Positions 34,623 through 44,152 of a stretch of 64,000 nucleotides of DNA are shown in pieces. The notes under the pieces were generated by a model that saw only the letters and a list, made by a program, of their open reading frames with translations, did no database searches and was not told the DNA's origin. Source of the stretch: JADHUC01 sp964623055 (GTDB lineage Bacteria; Planctomycetota; Planctomycetia; Pirellulales; Pirellulaceae); NCBI GenBank assembly GCA_964623055.1, contig CAZURK010000023.1, positions 23,709 to 87,708 of the forward strand. The letters run 5' to 3'. A program made the translations under genes and the position numbers. How positions within the stretch are numbered: position 1 is the first letter of the stretch; the number at the start of each line of letters is the position of its first letter.

Positions 34623-35837
34623 GTGAGTAAGGATCAAGATTCATCATCGCTGGATGTCGCGTTTTCTGTGCCGTTCGTCCATCGGCTGAGATTCACAGAT
34701 GACGTATTCGGAAGCGAGCAGCATGTTCTCTCGGACGTGCTGGAGCCGTCCGATTCGCAGCCCGCACGCGTGCAGTTCTGGGTGGATTCGAACGTGGCGG
34801 CCGCACATCCGGACCTGGAAGCCAAGATCGCGGAGTTCTCCGATGCATTGAGCGATCAAGTCATTCCCGTGGGCCCCGTGCAAACGGCCCCTGGTGGCGA
34901 GGACATCAAGAATGACGTCCAGGCATTGGCGCAAATGCTGAAAGTCTTCAACAAGGCGGACCTGGACCGGCGCAGCTATGCAGTTGTGATCGGCGGCGGA
35001 GCCGTCTTGGATGCTGTAGGCTTTGCTGCGTCGATCGCGCATCGGGGTCTGCGAATGGTGCGTCTGCCTACGACAACCCTCAGCCAAGGCGACTCCGGCA
35101 TCGGCGTGAAGAACGGAGTCAATCTGTTTCAGAAGAAGAACTGGCTGGGCTGCTATTCCGTGCCTTGGGCTGTGATCAATGACGCGAAGTTGTTGACCAC
35201 ATTGGACGACCGAGACTTTCTGTGCGGCTTCTCCGAAGCGGTCAAAGTGGCGCTGCTGAAAGACGCCTCGATGTTCGACCAGTTGTGCAGTTCGGCGCAG
35301 TCGATCCGCCAGCGCGACATGTCCGCAGCTTTACCGATGATCGCGCAATGCGCACAATTGCACATGGACCACATCACGCGCGGTGGCGATCCGTTCGAGA
35401 TGCTGGAGGCCCGGCCATTGGACTTCGGCCATTGGTCCGCGCACAAGCTGGAAGCCATGAGCGATTTCGAGCTTCGTCACGGCGAAGCTGTAGCCATCGG
35501 TGTGGCCATCGACACGGTATATTCGTCGTTGGCCTTGGGTCTGCCGCGCACCGATGCAGAGCGGGTACTGCATTGTCTGGCGGATCTGGGCTTGCCGCTG
35601 GACGACCCCTACCTGCACGACACTAGCACACTGTTCGACGGCCTGGAGGAATTTCGCCAGCATCTGGGCGGCAGGCTGACTCTAACCATGCTGCGCGGCA
35701 TCGGCGACCCGCTGGACGTACACGAAATCCACCGCGATCTGATGCTTCGGGCGATTGACGAAGTGGCCGAGTATGCACGATCGTTGAGGGTATATCGGGA
35801 CGACTGTGCAAAGGGCTCGCGCCGGGCGTCTGGCTGA
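34623..35837 (+). CDS. 3-dehydroquinate synthase homologue (sugar phosphate cyclase superfamily)
   Basis: 404 residues with GTG start at 34623. NAD-binding IGGGAVLDAVGFAASIAHRGLRMVRLPTTTLSQGDSGIGVKNGVN is a clear dehydroquinate-synthase signature (quoted here by its parts GGGAVLDAVGFAA and RLPTTTLSQGDSG), followed by CGFSEAVKVALLKD and the metal-site DFGHWSAHKLEA and RHGEAVAIG. It is about 40 residues longer than housekeeping AroB and has an unusual N-terminus, so it may be a paralogue such as the EboD type rather than the shikimate enzyme. No shikimate gene is adjacent. Confidence 0.85.
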   Translation: MSKDQDSSSLDVAFSVPFVHRLRFTDDVFGSEQHVLSDVLEPSDSQPARVQFWVDSNVAAAHPDLEAKIAEFSDALSDQVIPVGPVQTAPGGEDIKNDVQALAQMLKVFNKADLDRRSYAVVIGGGAVLDAVGFAASIAHRGLRMVRLPTTTLSQGDSGIGVKNGVNLFQKKNWLGCYSVPWAVINDAKLLTTLDDRDFLCGFSEAVKVALLKDASMFDQLCSSAQSIRQRDMSAALPMIAQCAQLHMDHITRGGDPFEMLEARPLDFGHWSAHKLEAMSDFELRHGEAVAIGVAIDTVYSSLALGLPRTDAERVLHCLADLGLPLDDPYLHDTSTLFDGLEEFRQHLGGRLTLTMLRGIGDPLDVHEIHRDLMLRAIDEVAEYARSLRVYRDDCAKGSRRASG

Positions 35838-35905
35838 ATCGTACTGCCAGCTACTCGAAAGGCCCGATGATCAGACCGCTGGCGTCGGCGAAATCGGCGT
35901 TCGGG

Positions 35906-37096
35906 TCAGGGCTGGTTCTTGGGTTTGGCTGCGGTCGGGGGTCTCCAGCCTATCACACAATCCGGCAGAGCCTTCTGGAACTCCTTGACACCTTCATTAG
36001 TGACGTGCGTCTCGATGAGGTTCAGATTCCTGAGGCTTGTCAGGCCCTTGAGATTCCCCAGCCCAGCGTTCGTGACCCGCGTGTGGTTGAGACGCAGGGA
36101 TTCGAGGTTACTTAGTCCGCTGAGGTGTTCGAGTTCAGCATCCGTGACCTGCGTGTAGCCAAGGTACAGCTCTTTGAGGTTGGGCAACCCCTTGAGATGT
36201 ACCAGCCCAGTGCCGGTGATATGCGTTTCGTTGAGCACCAACGATTCGAGTTGTGTCAGCCCCTTGAGAATCTCCAGCCCAGCATCCGTGACTTGCGTGC
36301 CGGAAAGGTACAACCTCTTGAGGTTAGTCAACTCCTTGAGATGCTTTAGCCCGGCGTCTGTGACTTGCGTTCCAGAAAGATCCAGTCTTCTGATGTTGGT
36401 CAGCCGCTTGAGATGCTTTAGACCACCGTCCGAGACTTTCGTGTCCCAGAGTTGCAGGTACAAGAGGTCTTCAAGCCCGCTGAGATGCTCCAGCCCAGCG
36501 TCCGTGACTTGCGTGCCACCGAGCTCCAGCCTCTTGAGGGCAGTCAGACCTTTCAGATGCTCCATGACTATCTCGGGGCGGTCTTCGTCAGAGTCAGCCA
36601 ACACGCCAACGACGTCCGAAAACAGATCTTCACCCATCAATCCCATCAGCCATTCCGGGGCAGGCGGTTCCGATTCAGGGGCGAATCCAGTTTCATCAAA
36701 TACCTTCCACGCCTTCCACTGGTAATCCCGCTTAACCCACAGCCCCGCCTTCCTGATCGCCACAACCGTCTTTCGCTGTCGTTCAGCCTGTCGCATCTTC
36801 GCCGCAAACCAACAACACGAGACAGCGACGGCGACGACCAGCACCACGAGTGACCGGACACTGAATTGAAACCGCCACCGGAGAATCAGACTAACGCTGA
36901 GCCAGAGCAACATCACGACAATGGCCAGGCAAGCGGCGGCCACAGCGATCAGGACGGTCCAGCCCTTCTTCTCGTTGAAGGCAAACCACCGGAACTGCTC
37001 GGATACGAACAGAAATCCCTCGACGGCGAGCAATCCAATGATCAACCGATCTGGCGAGAGGCGGAACCATCGACGTTTGGGGGCGGAGTCAGGCAT
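35906..37096 (-). CDS. Membrane-anchored leucine-rich repeat protein
   Basis: 396 residues. Three hydrophobic helices near the N-terminus (LIIGLLAVEGFLFV, VLIAVAAACLAIVVMLLWLS, FSVRSLVVLVVAVAVSCCWF); the FSVRSLLVL-type segment is common in planctomycete membrane proteins. From about residue 170 there are eight to nine tandem 24-residue LRR units of the pattern LKRLxLxGTQVTDAGLEHLxGLTN. At DNA level this makes a 72-base periodicity across 35960-36580. Such proteins may mediate protein contact at the membrane; function unknown. Confidence 0.88.
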   Translation of the reverse strand: MPDSAPKRRWFRLSPDRLIIGLLAVEGFLFVSEQFRWFAFNEKKGWTVLIAVAAACLAIVVMLLWLSVSLILRWRFQFSVRSLVVLVVAVAVSCCWFAAKMRQAERQRKTVVAIRKAGLWVKRDYQWKAWKVFDETGFAPESEPPAPEWLMGLMGEDLFSDVVGVLADSDEDRPEIVMEHLKGLTALKRLELGGTQVTDAGLEHLSGLEDLLYLQLWDTKVSDGGLKHLKRLTNIRRLDLSGTQVTDAGLKHLKELTNLKRLYLSGTQVTDAGLEILKGLTQLESLVLNETHITGTGLVHLKGLPNLKELYLGYTQVTDAELEHLSGLSNLESLRLNHTRVTNAGLGNLKGLTSLRNLNLIETHVTNEGVKEFQKALPDCVIGWRPPTAAKPKNQP

Positions 37097-37597
37097 GATA
37101 ACAGCGAACCTTTTCCAAAGCGCACAGTATCAGTTTACCGTCATGGCGCGCTCCGTTGGAAGAGAATTCGGCGCGAAACCACCCGTCGCAGGCCCAAGAC
37201 TTCCGCGAACCAACAGGAAAAGGGCCTTCACGAAATGGAGAGGGAAACATAGGGCTGCCGGATGGAGCGGCGCGGGTGCTGTTTCGCGGGCACCCACGCT
37301 GAAGCATGGGGCTAATACCGCTTGCGCGGCAGAACGGGCGTGAACGCCCCTACGTCTTCGTGTTCCCGCTACGTCGAATGGTATCCAGGCTCCGAGCGTT
37401 GTTTGGTAAGCCACCACCAACGGGACAGAAGCTTACAAGAGGCTAACGACGCCTGATCCAGCGGAAATACGGAGATACCCGATTCGTGGTCGCCCTGAAT
37501 TCGCGGGGCGGGCGAATATTTCCCCGGGAATTCAGGGCGACCACGAATTGCATCTACGCACCGCCTTTCCCTACCTGCCACGCACGCCGGTCGGTTT
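37097..37597. other. Non-coding stretch with dispersed elements
   Basis: 501 bases between two minus-strand genes. A small hairpin GGGCGTGAACGCCC is at 37336-37349 beside ACCCACGCTGAAGCATGGGG, another recurring planctomycete-type unit, and a perfect palindrome is at 37482-37548. Short open frames show no protein-like composition. Confidence 0.6.
37482..37548. repeat. Perfect palindrome between LRR gene and lysA
   Basis: 21-base perfect arms (ATTCGTGGTCGCCCTGAATT plus C at 37482-37502; complement at 37528-37548) around 25 GC-rich bases. It lies 50 bases downstream of the lysA stop codon, so it may end lysA transcription. Confidence 0.75.
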
Positions 37598-38869
37598 CTA
37601 TTCAGATGGAATGGATTCGTTGCGCACCAAATCTTCGAATGTCTGGCGAGCGCGGACTAGGTGCGGCTGCTCGTTGCGGATGAGCACTTCGGCACACATT
37701 GATTTTGAGTTGTAGTTCGACCCCATCACGGAACCGTATGCACCGGCGCACTGAATTACCAGATAGTCCCCAACGCTGGCCACCGGCAGGGAACGCTTCG
37801 AGACGTAGCCGCCTTCCTCCTGCGTGAAGATATCGCCGGATTCGCATAGCGGGCCGCCAACCGCCACCTCCTCCATCGGTCGCGTCGTGTCGCCGTCGGC
37901 CGGTGCTATGGCTATGGGATGGTAGGCGCCGTAGAGGATGGGCCGTGCTAGGTTGTTGAATCCGGCGTCTACCAGATAGAAGAGATTGTCGCCTTGGCGC
38001 TTGACCGCCCGGATTTCGGCGATCAAATAACCGCTCTCCGCGGATACATACCGCCCGGGTTCAATTTCCAGCGTCACCTCGTGACCGAATTCGCTTTCCA
38101 GACGCTTCCGCGCTTCATCCCACAGACGGAAATACTCGTCCAGGTCGATGTAGGATTCGTCTTCGTTGTACGGTACCGGAAGACCGCCGCCGGCGCTGAT
38201 CGTGGTGATCGTTCGACCCGCGGTCAACGCCGCCTTTTCCATGGCCACGCAGACATCTTTCAAATGGCCCAGGTCCGTCCCTGACCCGATGTGCATGTGT
38301 AGTCCGGTGACTCCCAGGCCCCACTGGTCCGCCCGGCGCAAGCAGTCGTCCAGTTGTTCGTGCCAAATGCCGTGCTTCGAGCGGTCGCCCCCTGTATTCG
38401 TCTTTTCGCTGTGCCCGTGTCCAAAGCCAGGATTGATCCGCATGGTGATATTGCGGCCCGGTGCGACCTCGCCATACTGGTCGATCATGTCGGACGAACC
38501 GACGTTCACGTGTATGTGGTGCTCGATGACCACCTCGAGCGATTCGCGATCGAAGATATCGGCGGTGTAGATGATCGGCGGCGGATTGCCCTGCGGCTCG
38601 AACCCCGCGGCAAGAGCACGACGGATTTCGTTGGTGCTGACCGTGTCGACCGCCGCGCCGCACCGGCGCACCAGATCCAGAATCGCCAGATTCGAGCATG
38701 CCTTCTGTGCATACCGAATGACATCGAACGCCTTCAGATCATCGATCCGCTCAACGATCTTCGCGGCGTCATAGACGTACACAGGCGTGCCAAAACGCTC
38801 GGCTAGATCGATGACCGGCACACCGGCGATTTCAGTGAGAATCGTGGGAAAGGGCGCTACTTCGGGCAT
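37598..38869 (-). CDS. lysA: Diaminopimelate decarboxylase
   Basis: 423 residues; last step of lysine synthesis, PLP-dependent decarboxylation of meso-diaminopimelate. Fold-type III barrel with the PLP lysine at K56 in IRYAQKACSNLAIL, GAAVDTVSTNEIRRALAAG, NPGFGHGHSEKTNTGGDRSKHG split as NPGFGHGH and TGGDRSKHG, LHMHIGSGT, ISAGGGLPVPY and EPGRYVSAESG. The C-terminal barrel carries CESGDIF and the dimer-site tyrosine in CAGAYGSVM. All catalytic positions look intact. No other lysine gene is adjacent. Confidence 0.95.
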   Translation of the reverse strand: MPEVAPFPTILTEIAGVPVIDLAERFGTPVYVYDAAKIVERIDDLKAFDVIRYAQKACSNLAILDLVRRCGAAVDTVSTNEIRRALAAGFEPQGNPPPIIYTADIFDRESLEVVIEHHIHVNVGSSDMIDQYGEVAPGRNITMRINPGFGHGHSEKTNTGGDRSKHGIWHEQLDDCLRRADQWGLGVTGLHMHIGSGTDLGHLKDVCVAMEKAALTAGRTITTISAGGGLPVPYNEDESYIDLDEYFRLWDEARKRLESEFGHEVTLEIEPGRYVSAESGYLIAEIRAVKRQGDNLFYLVDAGFNNLARPILYGAYHPIAIAPADGDTTRPMEEVAVGGPLCESGDIFTQEEGGYVSKRSLPVASVGDYLVIQCAGAYGSVMGSNYNSKSMCAEVLIRNEQPHLVRARQTFEDLVRNESIPSE

Positions 38870-38945
38870 TGGTCGTTCCTTCTTGGAGTACTTACTTAGA
38901 GCAAGCTAAAGGGTTGCCACCCGTGGCCGGAGGATGCAAACAAGT

Positions 38946-39027
38946 AGGTCCCGCTTGCCGAGCGGGACCTGTATTGCGCATGGACGGTCGTGTCGAGCGT
39001 GCAGGTCCCTTCCGGCAGAAGGGACCT
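38946..39027. repeat. Pair of hairpins forming a larger inverted repeat
   Basis: Hairpin AGGTCCCGCT-TGCCG-AGCGGGACCT at 38946-38970 and a related AGGTCCCTTC-CGGCA-GAAGGGACCT at 39003-39027. The outer AGTAGGTCCC and GGGACCTACT also pair. It is located between lysA and the PyrD-like gene, both minus strand. Confidence 0.75.
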
Positions 39028-39131
39028 ACTGATCGCGCGCAGCCTACGGCATTGCCTGACGCGCACCATGCAGGACGGCCCTAGCTGTAGTCGAACCGCC
39101 CCGCTAGCATTCCGCAGCCAGTTTCTCGCGA

Positions 39132-40139
39132 CTACATGCCTTCTGTCGTATACGACACAAGGGCCTTGGTGTAGTTCGCGCGTTCCAGGACGCTGGGATC
39201 CGGACAATGGACCCGACTCATGCTACCCTTCAGTTGCTCGACGGATTCGTATTCATTCTCCTCCAGCCAACTGACCAGTTCTTCGAGCAATTGGCCCGGA
39301 TGGCCAAGCCCGCGCTGCAGCAAGACCGATGCCATCATGGTGATGTCGGCGCCGGCCAGAAGAGCCTTGATGACGTCCTCTGTAAAGTGAACGCCGCTGG
39401 TCGCGGCCAGCGATGCGGATACCTGATCTCGAAGAATGGCAATCCATCGCATCGGCAAACGCAGTTCGTCACGCGTGCTCAATAGCAGGGTCGGCTTGAA
39501 CTGCAAGGCTTCCAGATCCATATCCGGATCGAGGTACCGGTTGAACAGTACCAAGCCGTCCGCACCTGCCTCGACCAATCGGCCGGCAAGCTTCGGAAAA
39601 CCGCTGAAGAAGGGGCCGATCTTGACCGCCAATGGAATCGACAGCGTTTCCTTGACTGCGGCCGTCAGGTCCACGTACCGCTGTTCGATGTCAGCGCTGG
39701 ACATGTCAGCATCGGTGGCCACGAAGTAGATGTTCAGCTCCAGCGCGTCAGCGCCGGCCTCCTGCATCAACTTGGCGTAGCGAGTCCAACCGCCCATTTC
39801 GGTACCGTTCAGACTCGCGATCAAGGGTACCGTGACGTCCTTCTTCGCCTGCTCGATGGTATCGAGGTAAGCCTGCGGACCCGAACGGTACTCCTGCGGC
39901 TCGGGGAAGAAAGACAATGCTTCGGCATAGCTTTCGGTGCCAAAGTCCTGCAGGTCGCTCATCGCCGTGTCTTCGTGAACAATTTGCTCTTCGAACAGCG
40001 ATGGCATCACGACGGCAGCAAGTCCGGCATCCTCCAATCGTTTGATACCATCGGCTTTCTGCGACAGCGGGCTGGCGGCAGCTACCAAGGGGTTCTTCAG
40101 TTTCATGCCCAAATATGTGGTGCTAAGATCTACACTCAT
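39132..40139 (-). CDS. Dihydroorotate dehydrogenase-like flavoprotein
   Basis: 335 residues, TIM-barrel FMN protein of the PyrD superfamily: STTYLGMKLKNPLVAAASPLS at the start, PLIASLNGTEMGGWTRYAKLMQEAGADALELN (here by parts PLIASLNG and GADALELN), LAVKIGPFFSG, GADGLVLFNR and the phosphate-site ATSGVHFTEDVIKALLAGADITMMASVLL. The start overlaps the stop of the pyruvate:ferredoxin oxidoreductase gene in an ATGA, so the two are translationally coupled. This pairing recurs in bacteria, and the protein may not be a pyrimidine enzyme at all but act in electron transfer or an undefined oxidation. Confidence 0.88.
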   Translation of the reverse strand: MSVDLSTTYLGMKLKNPLVAAASPLSQKADGIKRLEDAGLAAVVMPSLFEEQIVHEDTAMSDLQDFGTESYAEALSFFPEPQEYRSGPQAYLDTIEQAKKDVTVPLIASLNGTEMGGWTRYAKLMQEAGADALELNIYFVATDADMSSADIEQRYVDLTAAVKETLSIPLAVKIGPFFSGFPKLAGRLVEAGADGLVLFNRYLDPDMDLEALQFKPTLLLSTRDELRLPMRWIAILRDQVSASLAATSGVHFTEDVIKALLAGADITMMASVLLQRGLGHPGQLLEELVSWLEENEYESVEQLKGSMSRVHCPDPSVLERANYTKALVSYTTEGM

Positions 40140-43100
40140 GCTTTCACCTCCTTCTCAGCTTTCGCGTCGTTTGCGTCGTCGGACGACGCTTTGCCCGTCA
40201 GTTCCTCGGCCACCGCGCGATCGACGCCGGCCAATGCTTCGTACATATGCCATCGCTTGAGGATGTCGCGCTGGCCCAATTCAAGCAACCGTTCCGATTC
40301 CTCAGGTTTCGACCGGGCAAGCATGGCAAAACGGCCCTCCTGGAGTGCGAACTCCTTGAAACTGCCCACCGGCTTCTTGCTGGCCAGCTTGAACGGTCGC
40401 TCCTCTTCATTCGGATCGAACGTGTACGTCGGCCAGTACCCACAGCGAACGGCATCTTTCTGATGTGTCATTGCGGTGGTCATGTTGATGCCCTGCCCGA
40501 TGCAGTTGCTGTAGGCAATGATCAACGAAGTGCCCCGGTACGCTTCGGCCGCTCGGATCGTGCGAAGGGCGTGAAGCGGATTGGCGCCAATGGCGATCTG
40601 CCCCACGTACACAATTCCGTAGGACATGGCGATCATCCCCAAGTCCTTCTTGCCGCCGGGCTTGCCGCCCGCAGCAAACTTGGCCACGGCCCCGCGAGGC
40701 GTGGCCTTGGACGCTTGGCCGCCGGTGTTCGAGTAGACCTCGGTGTCCATCACCAGGATGTTCAAGTCTCGCCCAGAGGCAAAGACGTGATCCAAGCCGC
40801 CGAACCCAATGTCGTAAGCAAAACCATCGCCGCCGAAGGTCCAGATGCTCCGTCGGATCAAGTAATCGGCCGAAGCCAGTAGGTTCTTTGCATCGACGTT
40901 GTCGACCTCGGTCAGCCGCATCTTCAAGTCGGCCACCTGAACTCTTTGCTGGGCAATCTGCTCGTCGGTCTCTTGCGGGTTGTTGATCAAGGCGGTGACT
41001 AACTCATCGCCCAGTTGGCCCGCCAAACGCTTCAGCAGTACCTCCGTGTATTGGATCTGCTGATCCACAGCCAACCGCATACCGAATCCAAATTCGCCTG
41101 CGTCCTCGAACAACGAGTTGGACCAGGTCGGTCCGCAACCATCTTCGTTTGTGGTGTAGGGCGTACAGGGAAGGTTGCCGCCGTAGATCGACGAACAGCC
41201 CGTTGCATTGGCGATCATCATGCGATCGCCGACAAACTGGGTGATTAGCTTGACGTACGGCGTTTCGCCGCACCCGGCACAGGCTCCGGGGAACTCGAAC
41301 AACGGCTGCAGCAACTGCGAGCCTTTGATCGAATCGATTTTCACCTTGTTACGGTCCACTTCGGGAATCTTCAGGAAGTGCTCCCAATTGGCCTGCTCGC
41401 GATCAAGGTGGTCGAGTTTCCATTCCATGTTGATCGCCTTCCGCCCGGCTGCCTCCTTATTCTTGGCGGGGCAGACGTCCACGCATACACCGCAGCCCGT
41501 GCAGTCATCCGGCGCGATTTGCAGGCGGAATTGCATATCCGGGAAATCCTTGCCGCGGGCGTCGACCGCTTCAAAGCCTTCCGGGGCGTCCCCGCCGGCA
41601 GCATCGAACACCTTCATGCGAATGCAGCCGTGAGGGCAGACCAGCGAACACTGGCCGCACTGGCTGCACCATTTCGAGTCCCAAATCGGGATATCCTGGG
41701 CAATGCTGCGTTTCTCGTACTGCGTCGTGCCCGTCGGAAACGTGCCGTCAGCCGGAAATGCGCTTACCGGCAAGTCGTCCCCACGGTTCGCGATAATCTC
41801 GCCCAACACGTCCTTGACGAAGTCCGGTGCGTGCTCCGGAACCGCTGCGATGCGATGCTTGGTCGAGGTGACCTGATCTGGGACCGTGACTTCTTTCAGA
41901 GCGTCAACGGCACCGTCAACAGCCGCATAGTTGCGCTGCAAAACGGTCTCGCCCCGTTTGCCATATGTTTTCTGGATCGCGTCCTTGATCTGAGCGATGG
42001 CCTCGTCCTCGGGCAGCATGCCGGCCAGTTTGAAGAAGCAGGTTTGCATGACCGTGTTGATACGCACACCCATCTTGGCCTCACGGGCAACGTGGTACGC
42101 GTCTACAACGTAGAACTTCAGCTTCTTGTCGATGATCTGCTGTTGCGTCTCTGCGGGCAGCGTGTCCCACACTTCGTCAGGGCCGTGGGTACTGTTCAGC
42201 AGGAACGTCGCACCCGGCTCGGCCATCGCCAAGATGTCGAATCGCTCCGGATAGTGCGGCTGATGGCACGCCACAAAGTTGGCGCTGTGCACCAGGTACG
42301 ATCCCTTGATTTGCCTTGGGCTGATTCGCAAGTGTGAAACGGTCAACGAGCCTGCTTTTCGTGAGTCGTACACAAAGTAGGCTTGGGCGTGCATCGGCGT
42401 ATTCTCGCCGACGATCTTGCATGTATTGCGAACCGCGCCGACCGTACCGTCGCTGCCCAGTCCGAAGAAGACGGCTCGCGTCGTGTCATCGGCCTCGGTC
42501 GAATACGACGGATCGTAGTCGAGGTTGGTTTGGGTCACGTCGTCGTTGATACCGACAGTGAAGTGATTCTTCGGCGTGTCGCTCTTCAACTCGTCGAAGA
42601 CCGGTTTGACCATCGCCGGCGTGAACTCCTTGGACGATAAACCGTAACGGCCACCGACGATACGCGGCAGGCCACCGTTATCCCGAGACGCATGCTCGGT
42701 CACGGCGGTTATGACATCCTGATACAGCGGTTCGCCAGCAGCGCCCGGCTCTTTGGTGCGATCCAGAACCGCAATCGCTTTGACGGTGGCGGGCAAGGCC
42801 GCGACCATGGCGACGCTGTCGAATGGCCGGAACAATCGAACTTTGACCAACCCAACCTTTTCGTCTTCGGCCACCAGCCTGTCGACGGTTTCCTCGACGA
42901 CACCGCAACCCGAGGTCATGATTACAATTACCCGCTCGGCATCGGGCGCACCCACGTAGTCGAACAAGTGGTACTGACGCCCGGCCAGTTCGGCGAACTT
43001 GTCCATCGCCTGCTGAACGATCTCCGGCGTCTTCAGATAGTAGGGATTGCAGGCTTCGCGGGCCTGGAAGAAATGATCCGGATTCTGGGCGGTGCCGCGG

Positions 43101-43747
43101 AGCACGGGATTCACAGGACTCATCGCTCGTTGGCGATGAGCGTGAACCGCTTCCATGTCGATCATGGCCCGGCAGTCGTCCTCCGTCAGTTGCTGGATCT
43201 TGTTCACTTCGTGCGAAATGCGGAAGCCGTCATAGAAATGAATGAACGGCACCCTGGCGTGCAAGGTCGCAGCGTGGGCAATCAACGCCATGTCTTGCGC
43301 TTCCTGGATAGAACCGGAAGCCAGCATCGCCCAGCCAGTCGAGCGGCACGCCATCACGTCGCTATGGTCGCCAAAAATCGACAGTGCGTGGGTGGCAATC
43401 GTACGAGCCGTGACATGAAAGACCGTTGGGGTAAGCTCGCCCGCGATCTTAAACATGTTCGGAATCATCAGCAGGAGACCCTGCGACGCAGTGAAGGTGG
43501 TCGTCAGAGCCCCTCCCTGCAACGAGCCGTGCACCGCACCGGCGGCCCCAGCTTCGCTTTGCATCTCCACAATGTTTGGGATGGCGCCGAAGATGTTCTT
43601 CTTTCCGGCACTAGCCCACGCGTCCGGCATCTCACCCAGGCCGGATGAGGGCGTGATCGGGTAGATCGCTGCCACCTCATTGACCAGATGGGCGATGTTG
43701 GCCGTCGCCTCGTTCCCTTCTAACGTGACCCAATTCCCATTACTCAC
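40136..43747 (-). CDS. nifJ: Pyruvate:ferredoxin (flavodoxin) oxidoreductase
   Basis: 1203 residues from GTG 43747, which has GAGGAG six bases upstream and gives the usual NWVTLEGNEATANIAHLVNEVAAIYPITPSS start (by parts LEGNEATA and YPITPSS). The frame is open another 36 codons upstream without family similarity. Single-chain enzyme: pyruvate-binding domains, gamma domain (FFGLGSDGTVGAVRNTCKI), 4Fe-4S clusters at about residues 692 (CSQCGQCSLVCPHGC) and 752 (CTGCGVCVDVCP), then the TPP domain with CAGCGETPYVKL near 824 and GDGFAYDIGFGGLDHV. It oxidises pyruvate to acetyl-CoA and reduces ferredoxin or flavodoxin; oxygen-sensitive, so it implies an anaerobic or microaerobic mode. Confidence 0.96.
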   Translation of the reverse strand: MSNGNWVTLEGNEATANIAHLVNEVAAIYPITPSSGLGEMPDAWASAGKKNIFGAIPNIVEMQSEAGAAGAVHGSLQGGALTTTFTASQGLLLMIPNMFKIAGELTPTVFHVTARTIATHALSIFGDHSDVMACRSTGWAMLASGSIQEAQDMALIAHAATLHARVPFIHFYDGFRISHEVNKIQQLTEDDCRAMIDMEAVHAHRQRAMSPVNPVLRGTAQNPDHFFQAREACNPYYLKTPEIVQQAMDKFAELAGRQYHLFDYVGAPDAERVIVIMTSGCGVVEETVDRLVAEDEKVGLVKVRLFRPFDSVAMVAALPATVKAIAVLDRTKEPGAAGEPLYQDVITAVTEHASRDNGGLPRIVGGRYGLSSKEFTPAMVKPVFDELKSDTPKNHFTVGINDDVTQTNLDYDPSYSTEADDTTRAVFFGLGSDGTVGAVRNTCKIVGENTPMHAQAYFVYDSRKAGSLTVSHLRISPRQIKGSYLVHSANFVACHQPHYPERFDILAMAEPGATFLLNSTHGPDEVWDTLPAETQQQIIDKKLKFYVVDAYHVAREAKMGVRINTVMQTCFFKLAGMLPEDEAIAQIKDAIQKTYGKRGETVLQRNYAAVDGAVDALKEVTVPDQVTSTKHRIAAVPEHAPDFVKDVLGEIIANRGDDLPVSAFPADGTFPTGTTQYEKRSIAQDIPIWDSKWCSQCGQCSLVCPHGCIRMKVFDAAGGDAPEGFEAVDARGKDFPDMQFRLQIAPDDCTGCGVCVDVCPAKNKEAAGRKAINMEWKLDHLDREQANWEHFLKIPEVDRNKVKIDSIKGSQLLQPLFEFPGACAGCGETPYVKLITQFVGDRMMIANATGCSSIYGGNLPCTPYTTNEDGCGPTWSNSLFEDAGEFGFGMRLAVDQQIQYTEVLLKRLAGQLGDELVTALINNPQETDEQIAQQRVQVADLKMRLTEVDNVDAKNLLASADYLIRRSIWTFGGDGFAYDIGFGGLDHVFASGRDLNILVMDTEVYSNTGGQASKATPRGAVAKFAAGGKPGGKKDLGMIAMSYGIVYVGQIAIGANPLHALRTIRAAEAYRGTSLIIAYSNCIGQGINMTTAMTHQKDAVRCGYWPTYTFDPNEEERPFKLASKKPVGSFKEFALQEGRFAMLARSKPEESERLLELGQRDILKRWHMYEALAGVDRAVAEELTGKASSDDANDAKAEKEVKA

Positions 43748-44152
43748 GTGACTCTCCTCAATCGAGCTATACGGATATATGCTGTCTGCGGCAGATCGAC
43801 TGCTGTAGACTGGAGAACGAGCCTCAACCAACGAAGCTCGCCCGAAGATTCCCAAGGGATGCTCGTTCCCGCCGCCACGTCAACGACTGTAGGGTGCTTT
43901 CTATCTGGGGAAACCTTCAGCAACGGCACCTCGGCCGTGATCGTCGGCAAGTCGTTGACCAGAAACTCACGGTTTCCCACACCAACACAGGGATCGCGAA
44001 TCTCCTCAACCCCTCAATGATACCGACGATCCTCTCAGGCTCAACCACACTGCCCGTATTCACATGGGATGAACGTTGCTCGGATGGCCGGCGCAGAAAA
44101 CGCCGAGACATGACATGAAGGCATAACTCAAAGACGGGGCATTGGCATGGTC
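43748..44152. other. Non-coding stretch with a palindromic element
   Basis: 405 bases between nifJ and the DUF4838 gene. An imperfect inverted repeat lies at about 43812-43866 (GGAGAACGAGC and GCTCGTTCCC). On the minus strand two adjacent frames (near 44120-43960 and 43980-43880) have protein-like composition that would join by a frameshift (VVEPERIVGIIEGLRRFAIP, then DLPTITAEVPLLKVSPDRKH). This may be a decayed gene or chance. Confidence 0.4.

Noticed and set aside
35960..36580. 72-base periodic repeats that could suggest a CRISPR or satellite
   Set aside because: The period is exactly 24 codons in the frame of an LRR protein and units are divergent; there are no spacers.
41378..43648. Two long plus-strand open frames opposite nifJ
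   Set aside because: nifJ is certain by its cluster and TPP motifs; the antisense translations are Arg/His-rich shadows.
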